Under the pieces are notes generated by a model. That model was not told where the DNA came from. It did no database searches and saw only the letters and a list, made by a program, of their open reading frames with translations. A stretch of 49,633 nucleotides of DNA. Origin: a virus. The stretch lies in IMG/VR virus record IMGVR_UViG_3300023313_000009, positions 1-49,633 of that record. One strand, given 5' to 3'. Each line of letters begins with the position of its first letter. Position 1 is the first letter of the stretch. A program made the position numbers and the translations under genes. This document shows, in pieces, positions 11,704-20,715 of this stretch.

Positions 11704-13660
11704 TATATTTACAATAGTCAAGACCACCGTTAAAGAAATCTTAGGAAATGAGAACGGAAGTTTCAACTTTGGACTTAGCCAAAATGGAAGTGTCGCAGCT
11801 ACATTTGCTTTAAATTCAAATTTTTATTCATCTCTAGTATACCGACGATGGGTAACTCGCATCGCCTTAGATTTCTATACAGGAAGACAGGATAACTACG
11901 TATGGATGGATTTGCAGAAATCCTTTAGAGACCCTAGTAAGCAACAAATAATTCCATACAACATAACCCAAGAGATTATAGACGAGACTAGCATATTATA
12001 CAGAGAAGAGCCTAATTATCTAGTTAAAGATAAAGAAGGAAATGTTTTAGAAGAAGAGACTAAACTTTGGAAACGTATAAGGAAAACTGGCCGTTATCAT
12101 AATTTATGCCAACAACTAGACTCCATGACCAAGTTACTAGGAACAGTCCTAGTTAAAGTTAGCTTTGTTGACCCCATGACCGGAGATTTGGTTAATAAAA
12201 ACGAACCGGGAGTCGTACAATTCGACTTGGTATACGGAGGTTATTTCAATGCAACATGGTCTAGTTCCCCATATTATATTACCGAACTTGATTTCGAGTT
12301 TGCAGACGGAATAAATCAATCACAAAATAATTACATGATGGGTGCCGAAATTAGGCCCTCTAATACATTAACTGTTGCAACTGTCCCTACAGATACTACT
12401 AAGATTTCAGAACGTAGAGTAGACAGTTTGAATAAGTTAAGTAAGATATCAAAAATAACATGGTCCATTAAAGATCATAAGGTCGAAGATGAGGACGGAA
12501 ATACATTCGAGGGAGAAAACCCCTACGGAGTAATTCCGGCAGTACCATTCTTCAATCAAGACCCCGGCAATAGATTCTTTCTACCGATAAATGAGCCTTT
12601 GTTATATGCTAACCATGCAATTAACATGAGACTCAGCGACTTGAACCATATAGCGAAATATCAGTCGTTTGGTCAAGCCGTAGTAAAAGGAATTGAACGG
12701 CCCGTAAATAATAGATTCGGAAGGCCCGTAGATGATTATAACTCTGCTGGTGGTTCTAGAACTTTTGGTTTAGGACAAGGAGCTAACGTCGGGCCTACAG
12801 GCTTAGATAGAAACTTCCACAGTCCCTTTGATTATTATAGTGACGGAAATGCTACAGCTAATAAGAACGGCTTTAGTGTTGGCCCTGACACAATAGTAAG
12901 TGTAGGCGAGACAGGAGACTTTAAGTTTGTCTCTCCAAATGCAAACATTGGTGGGTTAACTGAGACAATATACACAATGATGGATATGCTCAGAATTAAC
13001 CATGGACTTAGACCAAAACATAAAGGTGGAACTTCTGGTTCTGGATACAACGCTACTTTAGAGAAGTTAGGAGTTGTAGAGAAGAATAAGAAACGTTCAC
13101 TATTCTTTAAAGAAAGAGAACAACAACTATTCGAGATAGTCAAAAAGCTCTGGAATGTTCATCATGCTGAATCAGAAGAAAAGACCTTTTGTGAAGACTG
13201 TGAATTGGACATTTATTACGTTGAACCTGAATTTGCAGTTGACCCTCAAACCAAGATGGCAGCTCTTAAACAGGAAATGGAAATCATAGCTACTGGAGAC
13301 AGACAGGCTATTAGAAAGATTAAACCTCACCTAGACGATGCAGCACTTGACGAACTATTGAAATCTTATCATAAAGATATGATGGAACAGATGAAGCGAG
13401 ACGTTGAGATCGAGAACTATAAGTTCAATAATCTAGATGAAGTACAAGCCGAGATAGAAGTGCAGGATTCCGAGCTAGGAATCAGTACTAGTTCAGGGGG
13501 TGGAAGCTCTGACACAACTTCAGACACTCCAGCAGGGGCCAAAACAAACCCTGCCAAACACTCTAAAGAATCTTCTATCCAACCGGGTAAAAACGGAGAC
13601 ACAAGAAAAACAGACGCAGCAAAAAGAAAACAAGCAGACAAAGAAGCTAAGAAAAAATAA
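11696..13660 (+). CDS. Portal protein
   Basis: Six hundred fifty-four codons from ATG at 11696 (SD GGAGGG, spacing 5). The central region has the SPP1-like portal layout: an N-terminal wing with WKRIRKTGRYHNLCQQLDS, strands, then the stem helix region NEPLLYANHAINMRLSDLNHIAKYQS, and a long C-terminal helical section (PQTKMAALKQEMEIIATGD). The last 60 residues are a disordered Ser/Gly/Lys tail. It forms the ring through which DNA enters. It precedes scaffold and capsid genes as expected. Confidence 0.85.
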   Translation: MSSIFTIVKTTVKEILGNENGSFNFGLSQNGSVAATFALNSNFYSSLVYRRWVTRIALDFYTGRQDNYVWMDLQKSFRDPSKQQIIPYNITQEIIDETSILYREEPNYLVKDKEGNVLEEETKLWKRIRKTGRYHNLCQQLDSMTKLLGTVLVKVSFVDPMTGDLVNKNEPGVVQFDLVYGGYFNATWSSSPYYITELDFEFADGINQSQNNYMMGAEIRPSNTLTVATVPTDTTKISERRVDSLNKLSKISKITWSIKDHKVEDEDGNTFEGENPYGVIPAVPFFNQDPGNRFFLPINEPLLYANHAINMRLSDLNHIAKYQSFGQAVVKGIERPVNNRFGRPVDDYNSAGGSRTFGLGQGANVGPTGLDRNFHSPFDYYSDGNATANKNGFSVGPDTIVSVGETGDFKFVSPNANIGGLTETIYTMMDMLRINHGLRPKHKGGTSGSGYNATLEKLGVVEKNKKRSLFFKEREQQLFEIVKKLWNVHHAESEEKTFCEDCELDIYYVEPEFAVDPQTKMAALKQEMEIIATGDRQAIRKIKPHLDDAALDELLKSYHKDMMEQMKRDVEIENYKFNNLDEVQAEIEVQDSELGISTSSGGGSSDTTSDTPAGAKTNPAKHSKESSIQPGKNGDTRKTDAAKRKQADKEAKKK

Positions 13661-13686
13661 CGGTCGAGCCGTTAGAGGGAGTTCTT

Positions 13687-14022
13687 ATGATTAATGCTTC
13701 ACAAGCCGCACCAATGTTTTTGGTGACAGTACTTAGACAAGGTTCTCCAGAACCTTTAGTAACTTTAGAAACTCATGATAAAAATGAGGCTATAGAAAAA
13801 CTTAAAGCTTTAGATGGTGAATGGATTAAAAGTGTCGAAGAGAAAAGACCTTTTAGAATTACTTTACCATTCTATGCTAGTTTTTCACCTTCATTGGTTA
13901 TAGAAATTAAAGTTGAAGAATTAAGTGCTGAGGATTACAGTAGATTAAAGGATGGTTTCACTAAAGAAATGGTTGAAAACGGACTTACTGGATTCGCACA
14001 AAAAAACAACTGGGGCGCATAA
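13687..14022 (+). CDS. Hypothetical protein between portal and scaffold
   Basis: One hundred eleven codons with GAGGGAG SD. Predicted alpha/beta: FLVTVLRQGSPEPLVTLET, helix with KNEAIEKLKAL, then strands and a terminal helix LKDGFTKEMVENG. A capsid assembly or head accessory role is suggested only by position. Confidence 0.5.
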   Translation: MINASQAAPMFLVTVLRQGSPEPLVTLETHDKNEAIEKLKALDGEWIKSVEEKRPFRITLPFYASFSPSLVIEIKVEELSAEDYSRLKDGFTKEMVENGLTGFAQKNNWGA

Positions 14023-14047
14023 ATACTACAGGATGAGCCTATAGTAT

Positions 14048-14965
14048 ATGCCTAAATTTGAGATCGAGTCTCAATGGGAGATTACAATGCTTTACGGATT
14101 TAAACATTTTAAAATGGGTGCAATGGAAGACCTACTAGGTGCTTCTGGTGGATTACCAGCCGCAGCAAAAGTAGAAGAAAGTGCAAAGGAAGAAGACGCT
14201 GAAATAAAAGCCGACTCCTCTCCCGAAGCAAATACAGATGGAGGGGAACCATTAGTAGCCGCAGAACCAGTAGTTGAAGAAGATTTTGAAACCATCAAGA
14301 GACGAACACTAGAGTCTATGGAAGACGAAGTTAAAGCCTTGAGAGCAGAATCAACTAAACGAAGACTTGAGAATAAAGCACTTAAAGCTAACGCCTTAGA
14401 GTTATTTGAAGACGAAAGAAAACAAATGACTGCTAAAACTAAAGAGCTTGAGAAACAACTTAAAGCCTTTCAAAAGCTACAGTTAGAAGCTGAAGCAGAA
14501 AAAGCTGGCGTTAAGATCGACGCTAAGACTCAAGAAATCCTACAAGCAAAAGAACTCGATTTAGAGCAGAAGCAAAAAGACTTTGAAAAGCTTGAAAAAA
14601 AATATGCCGATATTGAAAGCAAACATAACGAGTTTTTAGAAAGACAAAAAGAAGAAGCAGAACTGAAGGAGAAGGTTCTAAAAGCAAAGATCGAGTCTGA
14701 GCTAGAACTAATACCTGAAGACAAAAGAGATTTTGCACAGGCTCTTGTACGGGGGTATGAGGACATGCAAGACGGATACTTTAAACTACTTGAAGCCAAA
14801 CAGGGGGGCCTATTTGGAGTCAAAAAAGTAGAGGTATCACATCAGGTTCCTATCGACAAAGGGGAAGATAGCAAACCTGAACAACATCGTAACAACAAAG
14901 AACGAATATCAAAAGGGTTAAGCAAAATAACGGGTCAGATGATGCCGGGACAACGCTTAATCTAA
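14048..14965 (+). CDS. Capsid scaffolding protein
   Basis: Up to 305 codons from ATG at 14048; a second in-frame ATG at 14090 has a better SD (GGGAG) and may be the true start. The protein is acidic and low complexity at first (EESAKEEDAEIKADSS), then a coiled coil of about 150 residues (TAKTKELEKQLKAFQKLQ and so on), then a globular-looking end with DKRDFAQALVRGYEDMQDGY. This composition directly before the capsid gene is standard for scaffold. No protease motif was seen, so a protease fusion is not supported. Confidence 0.7.
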   Translation: MPKFEIESQWEITMLYGFKHFKMGAMEDLLGASGGLPAAAKVEESAKEEDAEIKADSSPEANTDGGEPLVAAEPVVEEDFETIKRRTLESMEDEVKALRAESTKRRLENKALKANALELFEDERKQMTAKTKELEKQLKAFQKLQLEAEAEKAGVKIDAKTQEILQAKELDLEQKQKDFEKLEKKYADIESKHNEFLERQKEEAELKEKVLKAKIESELELIPEDKRDFAQALVRGYEDMQDGYFKLLEAKQGGLFGVKKVEVSHQVPIDKGEDSKPEQHRNNKERISKGLSKITGQMMPGQRLI

Positions 14966-14982
14966 ATTTAAGGAGACATTGA

Positions 14983-16644
14983 ATGGCAAGTGTAACTTTA
15001 CAAGAAGCTGCCAAACTGTCGAACAACGAAGTAGTCGAAGGGATTGTTGAGGATATTATATCTGAAGACAATTGGTTTCAGTACCTACCATTTGTTCAAC
15101 TGAACGGATTAGCTCACACTTTTCAAAGAGAAAAGACTTTAGCAAACGTTGATTTCGCTGGAATCGGTCAAGACCTTACAGGGGATGAGTACCGTGGCGG
15201 TGCTACATTCGATAATGTAAACGTCGGACTAGCAGCAATTATGGGTGAGATTCTTATCCCAGATCAAATCGACGATCAACTAAGCGATATAAATGACCAA
15301 CTTCAAGTGCAAATCTCTTCGAAGTCTAAAGCATTTGCTCGTTTTTTCATGAACGCAATCATCAACTACGGTTCGAATGGTTTTGCTCTTTCACAATCTA
15401 ACAACGGCCCTATCGGTGCTGACGGATTTGAAAACGCCCCTCTTATGAAGGGTATGAAAGCAATTCTTGATGAAGAAGTAGGAAATGCTGATGATGTTAA
15501 CCATCCATTTTATCAGTCAGGACAAGCAACTCAAACTATCGAGTTGATTGAAGACGACGCAGCTTCGGCTCGTGTTGGATTACCCGGACGTACATTTGGA
15601 TTAGAAGACCTTGACTCAATTCTTGATGCAGTTACTAAGGGACCAGAATTCCTTTTAATGAACAAAAAGATGAGACGAGTTCTTAGAACACTTTTACGTA
15701 ACACTGGTGGCGGTACTGACGCTGCTCAAATTATGAGACAAGACCTTGGTTCAGGGAAGCCTATGCTTCACTACCAAGAAATTCCAGTATTTATTTCAGA
15801 CTTTGTTTCTGACGTAGAACCTGTACATCAAGTACATTCTACAGCGGTAACTATCTCGTCTATAAATATCGGGGCAAGTACCTTGACTCTTTCTGCTGAT
15901 ATTAGTGCAGAAATCACCGCAGCTTTACCTGTTGCTGGTGCAACTTACCTTGTAGCTCGTTCAGGAGTTGCTGGTAAATTTAAGAAAGTCGCTCTTAAGA
16001 TTACAGGTATTGCTGGTGCAGTACTTACTTATGACGCTGCTTTCCAACTCAAGAACGACGAAACTAACCGTCTTCAAGGTTCCGATCTTACAGGTCTCGA
16101 CAACGCTCAAGGGCTTGTTGGTAGAGCTGCTACAGTTTGGGAAAGAGTTGATGGAACTTCTATCTACTCCGGTAAATTCGGAGAGCAAGAAGGTTTCTGT
16201 GCCTTTACCATGCGTCAAAACGCTGGCATCCAAGTGAAATATGTTGGACCAGTTCGTGAAAGAGACGAAAGTCAGTATAGGATAAGCGCATAACATTTTG
16301 TCCTATTAAAATTCCGTGAATTGCTGGAAAACCCTAAAACTTAGTTAACTACAACATAACCTGTAAAGGTAAGTGTGAACGTTTGAAAATAACTAAGATA
16401 ATACAATGGGTAATCAGCATCCAAGCCTCCTAGAAATAGGTGGAAGGTTCAGAGACTAGAGTATGGAGTCTAAACGAGTAAAGTCGTAGACGGTAAAACT
16501 CCACGAGCGCGGAACTCCTGTAAAAGGGATGATGATATAGTCCGTCCTTATGTGAAAGCATTCGAGATTGGGATAATTAAAAAACCTAATAAAATCAAGT
16601 ACTTAGGAAATGGTACGTTTCAGCTCAAACTTATTCCAGACTAG
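14983..16644 (+). CDS. Major capsid protein, interrupted by a group I intron (join 14983-16283, 16608-16644)
   Basis: The SD AAGGAG and ATG 14983 open a reading frame that in the unspliced RNA ends at TAA 16291-16293 with 436 residues (QYRISA). Removing the intron 16284-16607 keeps frame and gives 445 residues ending QYRINGTFQLKLIPD. The strand-like FQLKLIPD end is what HK97-fold capsid proteins usually have. Residues 1-280 fit the fold (long N-arm, MGEILIPDQIDDQLSDIND helix region, GRTFGLEDLDSI). Residues about 285-345 are an extra beta-rich insertion (TISSINIGASTLTLSAD). It forms the icosahedral shell. Confidence 0.85.
16284..16607 (+). ncRNA. Self-splicing group I intron in the capsid gene
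   Basis: Group I core words are present in order: TGCTGGAAAACCC (P3/P4 side), GTAATCAGCATCCAAGCC (Q/R side), GGTTCAGAGACTAGA with GACTA 16454-16458 of P7, and GATATAGTCC with TAGTC 16538-16542. The 5' exon TAGGAT (16278-16283) pairs with GTCCTA (16300-16305), giving the obligatory U-G at the 5' splice site. The 3' exon AAATG (16608-16612) pairs with CATTT (16294-16298) as P10, and the intron ends in G 16607. There is a GAAA-capped P9-like hairpin at 16550-16561. There is no endonuclease ORF. Confidence 0.85.
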
Positions 16645-16725
16645 CTCTAGCGAGACTCAAGTCTGTTTTAGGTCTTGACGCATAACAAACGATAAGAAAG
16701 TTATCAGGGTAGCTCCTTGGTGATT

Positions 16726-16762
16726 GAGGAGAGGGCCTACACCCTCTCCTCTTCTTTTGTTT
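16726..16762 (+). terminator. Strong intrinsic terminator after the capsid gene
   Basis: GAGGAGAGGG (16726-16735) pairs perfectly over 10 bp with CCCTCTCCTC (16742-16751) around CCTACA, followed by TTCTTTTGTTT. It sits 82 bp beyond the spliced capsid stop. It would isolate abundant capsid mRNA from the tail genes. Confidence 0.85.
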
Positions 16763-16784
16763 ATAATCTATTCTGGAGGGAAGC

Positions 16785-17300
16785 ATGAGATATCAAAGAG
16801 GTGGCTACGACCACGAATTCATTGTAATTAAACACTCACTAAAGGGTGTTAATACTGACGTACTCGGAGTACGATACCGAGATGGTTACGGAGTTGTTGC
16901 TAAGGGGTCTAAAACTCATATACAACTCAAAAGAATTAAATTAGCTATAACTGAAGAGTTGCCTATTACATTCCTAGAGAACCTAGCATGTGTGGTAAAC
17001 GACAGACAAATAAGATATATCTGGGGAAAGCCAGTGTATGATTACTTCTTAAAGCAGAAGTTTAAAGTAGAGCATAAGGATGAGATTAAAGTAATCCTTG
17101 ATGATCTTCCTCAGTGTGAGGGACAAACTGCTACAGGAGACCAGTGTAAACGTAAATCCTTAGTCGGAACTGAATGGTGTAAGTCACATATTTCATGTCA
17201 TCCCGATATTGGCCCAGAGCTTTTAAAAAGTAAAGCCAAGGGAGCCGAACGTAAAAAGGTCGTTAACGCGCTTATTAAAAAATACATAAAAAAAGACTAA
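16785..17300 (+). CDS. Hypothetical protein with C-terminal zinc-knuckle-like domain
   Basis: One hundred seventy-one codons behind TGGAGGG. The N-terminal half is beta-rich (GVRYRDGYGVVAKGSK) and contains ENLACVVNDRQIRYIWGK. Residues 111-136 carry C-x10-C-x9-WCxxH (QCEGQTATGDQCKR, then WCKSHI), the layout of small phage/bacterial DUF5763-like zinc domains. A basic helix ends the protein. It may be a head-tail region accessory; nucleic-acid binding is possible. Confidence 0.55.
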   Translation: MRYQRGGYDHEFIVIKHSLKGVNTDVLGVRYRDGYGVVAKGSKTHIQLKRIKLAITEELPITFLENLACVVNDRQIRYIWGKPVYDYFLKQKFKVEHKDEIKVILDDLPQCEGQTATGDQCKRKSLVGTEWCKSHISCHPDIGPELLKSKAKGAERKKVVNALIKKYIKKD

Positions 17301-17310
17301 AGGGTGAGTT

Positions 17311-17625
17311 ATGAAACTTAAAGGATTTGTTCATTATGATTGCGCAACTGATAAGTTTGACATAGTTGCATGGTTAGAAGATTCAGGAGCAATCCTAAAA
17401 GTCGGACTCTCAACAATGTTAGCTCAATTATATGACAAGGACGGAAATCCTTTATCATACAATGAAGCAGGGATAGTTCCTGACGCTTTAGGGTTATTTA
17501 ACTTCACTGAAGTAGATAACCCCTCATTCATTGAGAATGGAAAAACATACTTACTTAGACTGGAGACGACATATGCCGCTTCAGAAGTAAGTACTTTCAT
17601 ACCTTTTAGAATAACCAATATATAA
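17311..17625 (+). CDS. Hypothetical beta-sandwich connector-region protein
   Basis: One hundred four codons, SD AGGGTGAG. Alternating strands (DKFDIVAWLEDSGAILKVG, KTYLLRLETTY, STFIPFRITNI) suggest an immunoglobulin-like sandwich. Its end resembles the N-terminal beta part of the next protein, which describes a polymer-like domain (QASFSNNDKPIQVDAG). Probably a small neck or decoration protein; not certain. Confidence 0.45.
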   Translation: MKLKGFVHYDCATDKFDIVAWLEDSGAILKVGLSTMLAQLYDKDGNPLSYNEAGIVPDALGLFNFTEVDNPSFIENGKTYLLRLETTYAASEVSTFIPFRITNI

Positions 17626-17638
17626 CAAGGAGTGATAT

Positions 17639-18451
17639 ATGGCCACAACTTTTTGCAAGGAAAACGCAACCGTTGCCCAACAAGATCAAGGTAGTCAGAA
17701 TATCACAAACAAGAAGGGTACTTCGAACAATACACCAAGCTCAACAGGTTCGAGAATAATCCCTCTTAACGCATATAAATTTGTCCTAGGTGAACGTGCT
17801 GAGATGCAAGCGTCCTTTTCAAACAACGATAAACCTATTCAGGTGGACGCCGGAAGCAAACCTAAGGCCACAATATACCAAGACAACATTCCCATTGAAA
17901 CTATCGACGGAGTTTTAACTTCAGGTCAGACCTATGAGTATAGCTTCTTTTGGGATATTCCCGCAGATATAAACCCTCGGAGACTGTACCAAGTCAAGTA
18001 TTCAGGGTTCTTAGGTGGAACTGAATATGTTTGGGGTGACGAGTACTTTGATATAAGTGCTTCTCCAAGTAATATCAAAATGAAACGCCCAGCTTATGCG
18101 ACAGTAGACCAACTCAGGTCAGCAAAACCTAACATAGATTCATACTTACCCTCTGTATATAAGAGCGATAAGGTTAAGCGCGACAATCTTCTACAAGAGT
18201 ATTTAGCAGATTCGTCCCTAGAATTAAACGGTCAACTAAACCTTAGAGATTTCCACTCAGTATACAACGATAACTTTAACCTTTACGTTAAGTATCATGC
18301 TATATGGGCAATCTTAGGGTCTCAGTTAGGAGAAGACGGCTCCTCTGTAAGCGACAGAACTTTAGGGTTCTGGGAAAAGCGGTGGAAACATACATTAAAA
18401 CAAATTAAAATGCACTCACAGTTATCTCACATTCCTACTGGACGAGCATAA
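17639..18451 (+). CDS. Head-tail connector (adaptor) protein
   Basis: Two hundred seventy codons, SD AAGGAGTG. After a low-complexity start and a beta domain (about 40-145), the C-terminal half begins KRPAYATVDQLRSAKPNIDSYL and continues as long helices (KRDNLLQEYLADSSLELNG, VKYHAIWAILGSQ). The helical C-terminal domain with this position fits gp15/gp6-like adaptors that dock onto the portal. Fusion with an N-terminal beta domain is unusual. Confidence 0.55.
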   Translation: MATTFCKENATVAQQDQGSQNITNKKGTSNNTPSSTGSRIIPLNAYKFVLGERAEMQASFSNNDKPIQVDAGSKPKATIYQDNIPIETIDGVLTSGQTYEYSFFWDIPADINPRRLYQVKYSGFLGGTEYVWGDEYFDISASPSNIKMKRPAYATVDQLRSAKPNIDSYLPSVYKSDKVKRDNLLQEYLADSSLELNGQLNLRDFHSVYNDNFNLYVKYHAIWAILGSQLGEDGSSVSDRTLGFWEKRWKHTLKQIKMHSQLSHIPTGRA

Positions 18452-18452
18452 T

Positions 18453-18995
18453 ATGATAGAGATCAAGGTAGATACTAACGGATTTCACAAACGGGTAGAG
18501 AAGATGTTTCAATACATCGATAATAGAGTATCTAACCCTAATGAATACAAAACTATCGTTGAAAAAGCTCAAAAAGGTTTAAGAGAAAACCGTGAAACTA
18601 CAATTAAAAATGAATTAATATACGCAGATATGAAAACCGATTTAAAGCAAGAAGGTTATATACCCGAGGATACCCCCCTCTCAGTTACGGGACAGCTTAT
18701 AGACGATTTGTATTACGATACAATGAGCAAAAGTCCCGATGAGATTCTTGGAGCTATGACATTTCGAGCTGAAGAACGAATGCGGCCAACTTATTATAGT
18801 ATGTGGCAAGTGTATCACGATGAGATCGAGTCTCTAGATTACAAAGCTAGTAAATCTTCTGACGTTATGAAGAAGTTACAAACACGCAAAGGGTGGCCAA
18901 TTATCGAAACACTTTACAAGGGTTATAAACAAGATTTCGTAAAAAAGGTATCAACAATAGTTGCTGAGGCCTTTTGGAAAGCACCACGTAAATAG
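18453..18995 (+). CDS. Probable head-tail joining / tail completion protein
   Basis: One hundred eighty codons starting one base after the previous stop. Starts MIEIKVDTNGFHKRVEKMF, then helical with KAQKGLRENRETTIKNE and GQLIDDLYYDTM. An initial strand, a long helix and central helices resemble HK97 gp10-like neck proteins, in the expected gene position. No exact motif. Confidence 0.5.
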   Translation: MIEIKVDTNGFHKRVEKMFQYIDNRVSNPNEYKTIVEKAQKGLRENRETTIKNELIYADMKTDLKQEGYIPEDTPLSVTGQLIDDLYYDTMSKSPDEILGAMTFRAEERMRPTYYSMWQVYHDEIESLDYKASKSSDVMKKLQTRKGWPIIETLYKGYKQDFVKKVSTIVAEAFWKAPRK

Positions 18996-19003
18996 GAGGA
19001 ATC

Positions 19004-20428
19004 ATGAGTCAAGTAATAAAAGACCTTGAAGAAGCCTTAAAACGTGAAATATCAAGTTTATCAACCCATCATAAAGTGACAAAAACAAATACTTCGATGC
19101 AAACTACTTACGACCCGTTATCAGGGGAAGCAATCGAGACCCCTCTCGAACCTAGTTTTTATGACGAAAACTCAGGAGCTAACGCTGTAACTTACCCAAG
19201 AGTAGATATTACATTTGATAAAATACAAGAAGATCGAGATTCTGGTAGAATGATTTCTATATGGGAAGATCGATTGACGAGTTATCGTATTTTAATAAAA
19301 CCTAACCAAGACCGCCCCCAAGTCTTTGAACAGGTAACAAGTGGAACCGACGGAGTAAATGTTGGGAACGGATTACAAATCAGCTCACTGAAGCTAAATA
19401 AGATTAGTACGTCCAATCTCATTAAGATCGTTTCAGGAACAAACAAAGGAACTTATTCTATACAGTCTTTAGACTTATTGAATAAAACCATAGTTCTTGA
19501 GCCAGAATTAGTTTCTAATATTCAGGAACTTTCTTATAACGCATCTACAAGAAAATTAACACTACTAAACCCTACAGACTTATTCGTGGTTAGAGGTGGA
19601 GATTTATTTGAAGATTCGTTGGGAACCCAATTCCCGATAATTGAAGTGAATACAAAGAAGAGAGAGATTTACCTCGGAGGACAAGGAGTACCCGACCTTG
19701 GAATTGGAAGTAAAGTTATTAGGATAGGAGACGTTCTCAGGAACGTTGACTCTGACCCTGTTTATTACATAGTAATGGACAAGGACAAACCTCTACTCTC
19801 TAGTCAGTATCCTCACAACCCTTTAACCGACTCATATCTAACGTCACATCCAGCTACACCTTTTAACTACTATTACACAATAGAAATTAAAAATAAGAAT
19901 CGGAACGCTCACATTGAGACAGCCGACAGGATGACGGAGACGGTTGTAAACAGACCCCGTAGAGCTATCGAAGTTCTATTGAGGTGTCCAGACTCCGCTG
20001 AGTCTAATATAAAGTGCGGCCCTTCTAACGGAGACGGTCGAACTGTTGAGGTAGAGTCTGTTGAACATTTTTGTATCAACGACTCAGTATACCTAGCTAA
20101 CAGGTTTAGAATCAGTGAAAACAACCAAATAATTGATATAGATGAGGCAAACAACTTACTCATATTAAGGAATAATATCCCTAATGAGTTCGGTGAAAAT
20201 AATAATACGGTAATCGTATCCAACGCTGATTTAAAAACATGGTCATTCTATTTGAATGAAGGAAGTGTAATAGTCAGTCAGGACTCTGTTAATAACTTTT
20301 TCAGGCAAGAATATTCTATTAGAATTGAAGGCTGGAAATCTGAAAAAACTGGAGACCATGAAGAAGGCGCGATAACTAAGATTAGTGGGACTATCGAGAC
20401 CCCTAGTAATATAGTGGAGGAATTTTGA
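19004..20428 (+). CDS. Large neck/tail-terminator-region structural protein
   Basis: Four hundred seventy-four codons, SD AGGAGG. Beta-rich throughout. It contains one copy of the recurrent module (FVVRGGDLFEDSLGTQFPIIEV near residues 198-220) and another partial one near 130 (SNLIKIVSGTNKGTYSIQSL). The C-terminal part has RIEGWKSEKTGDHEEGAI. By position it lies between neck proteins and sheath, where tail terminator genes sit, but it is far longer than a usual terminator, so it may be a terminator fused to exposed domains. Confidence 0.45.
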   Translation: MSQVIKDLEEALKREISSLSTHHKVTKTNTSMQTTYDPLSGEAIETPLEPSFYDENSGANAVTYPRVDITFDKIQEDRDSGRMISIWEDRLTSYRILIKPNQDRPQVFEQVTSGTDGVNVGNGLQISSLKLNKISTSNLIKIVSGTNKGTYSIQSLDLLNKTIVLEPELVSNIQELSYNASTRKLTLLNPTDLFVVRGGDLFEDSLGTQFPIIEVNTKKREIYLGGQGVPDLGIGSKVIRIGDVLRNVDSDPVYYIVMDKDKPLLSSQYPHNPLTDSYLTSHPATPFNYYYTIEIKNKNRNAHIETADRMTETVVNRPRRAIEVLLRCPDSAESNIKCGPSNGDGRTVEVESVEHFCINDSVYLANRFRISENNQIIDIDEANNLLILRNNIPNEFGENNNTVIVSNADLKTWSFYLNEGSVIVSQDSVNNFFRQEYSIRIEGWKSEKTGDHEEGAITKISGTIETPSNIVEEF

Positions 20429-20712
20429 AAAAATATAGAGTAAAAAGAAGTACTCCCAAACCTTTCATGAACGCCAATAGGTTAGTAATGCTAAACCCCG
20501 GTTCAATTCAAATGTTAAAGCCTGAAAGACAGGTAAAACAATTGATTGCTCAGGGTTATCTTGAGGAAGTTATCGAGCTTAAGAAAAACGAAGCTAAGAA
20601 ACCCTCAAGAGAAACAAAGAGACCATTTAAAAAGATTAAAGGTAAATCGGAGACTAAAGTTAAGGAAGAAAATCCTAAACAAGTCGAAGAAACCAAATCC
20701 AAACAGGAGTAA
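20425..20712 (+). CDS. Small basic protein with charged tail
   Basis: Ninety-five codons from TTG at 20425 (SD GGAGG), overlapping the previous stop. First half MKKYRVKRSTPKPFMNANRL with QLIAQGYLEEVIEL; second half almost entirely Lys/Glu (KKNEAKKPSRETKRPFKK). The N-terminal segment resembles small phage proteins preceding the sheath, probably a tail assembly accessory. No function assigned. Confidence 0.5.
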   Translation: MKKYRVKRSTPKPFMNANRLVMLNPGSIQMLKPERQVKQLIAQGYLEEVIELKKNEAKKPSRETKRPFKKIKGKSETKVKEENPKQVEETKSKQE

Positions 20713-20715
20713 TAG

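Noticed and set aside
16268-16293. Capsid protein ending in QYRISA at TAA 16291-16293 as the mature form
   Set aside because: The stop lies in the first bases of the group I intron; the spliced frame supplies a typical capsid C-terminus.
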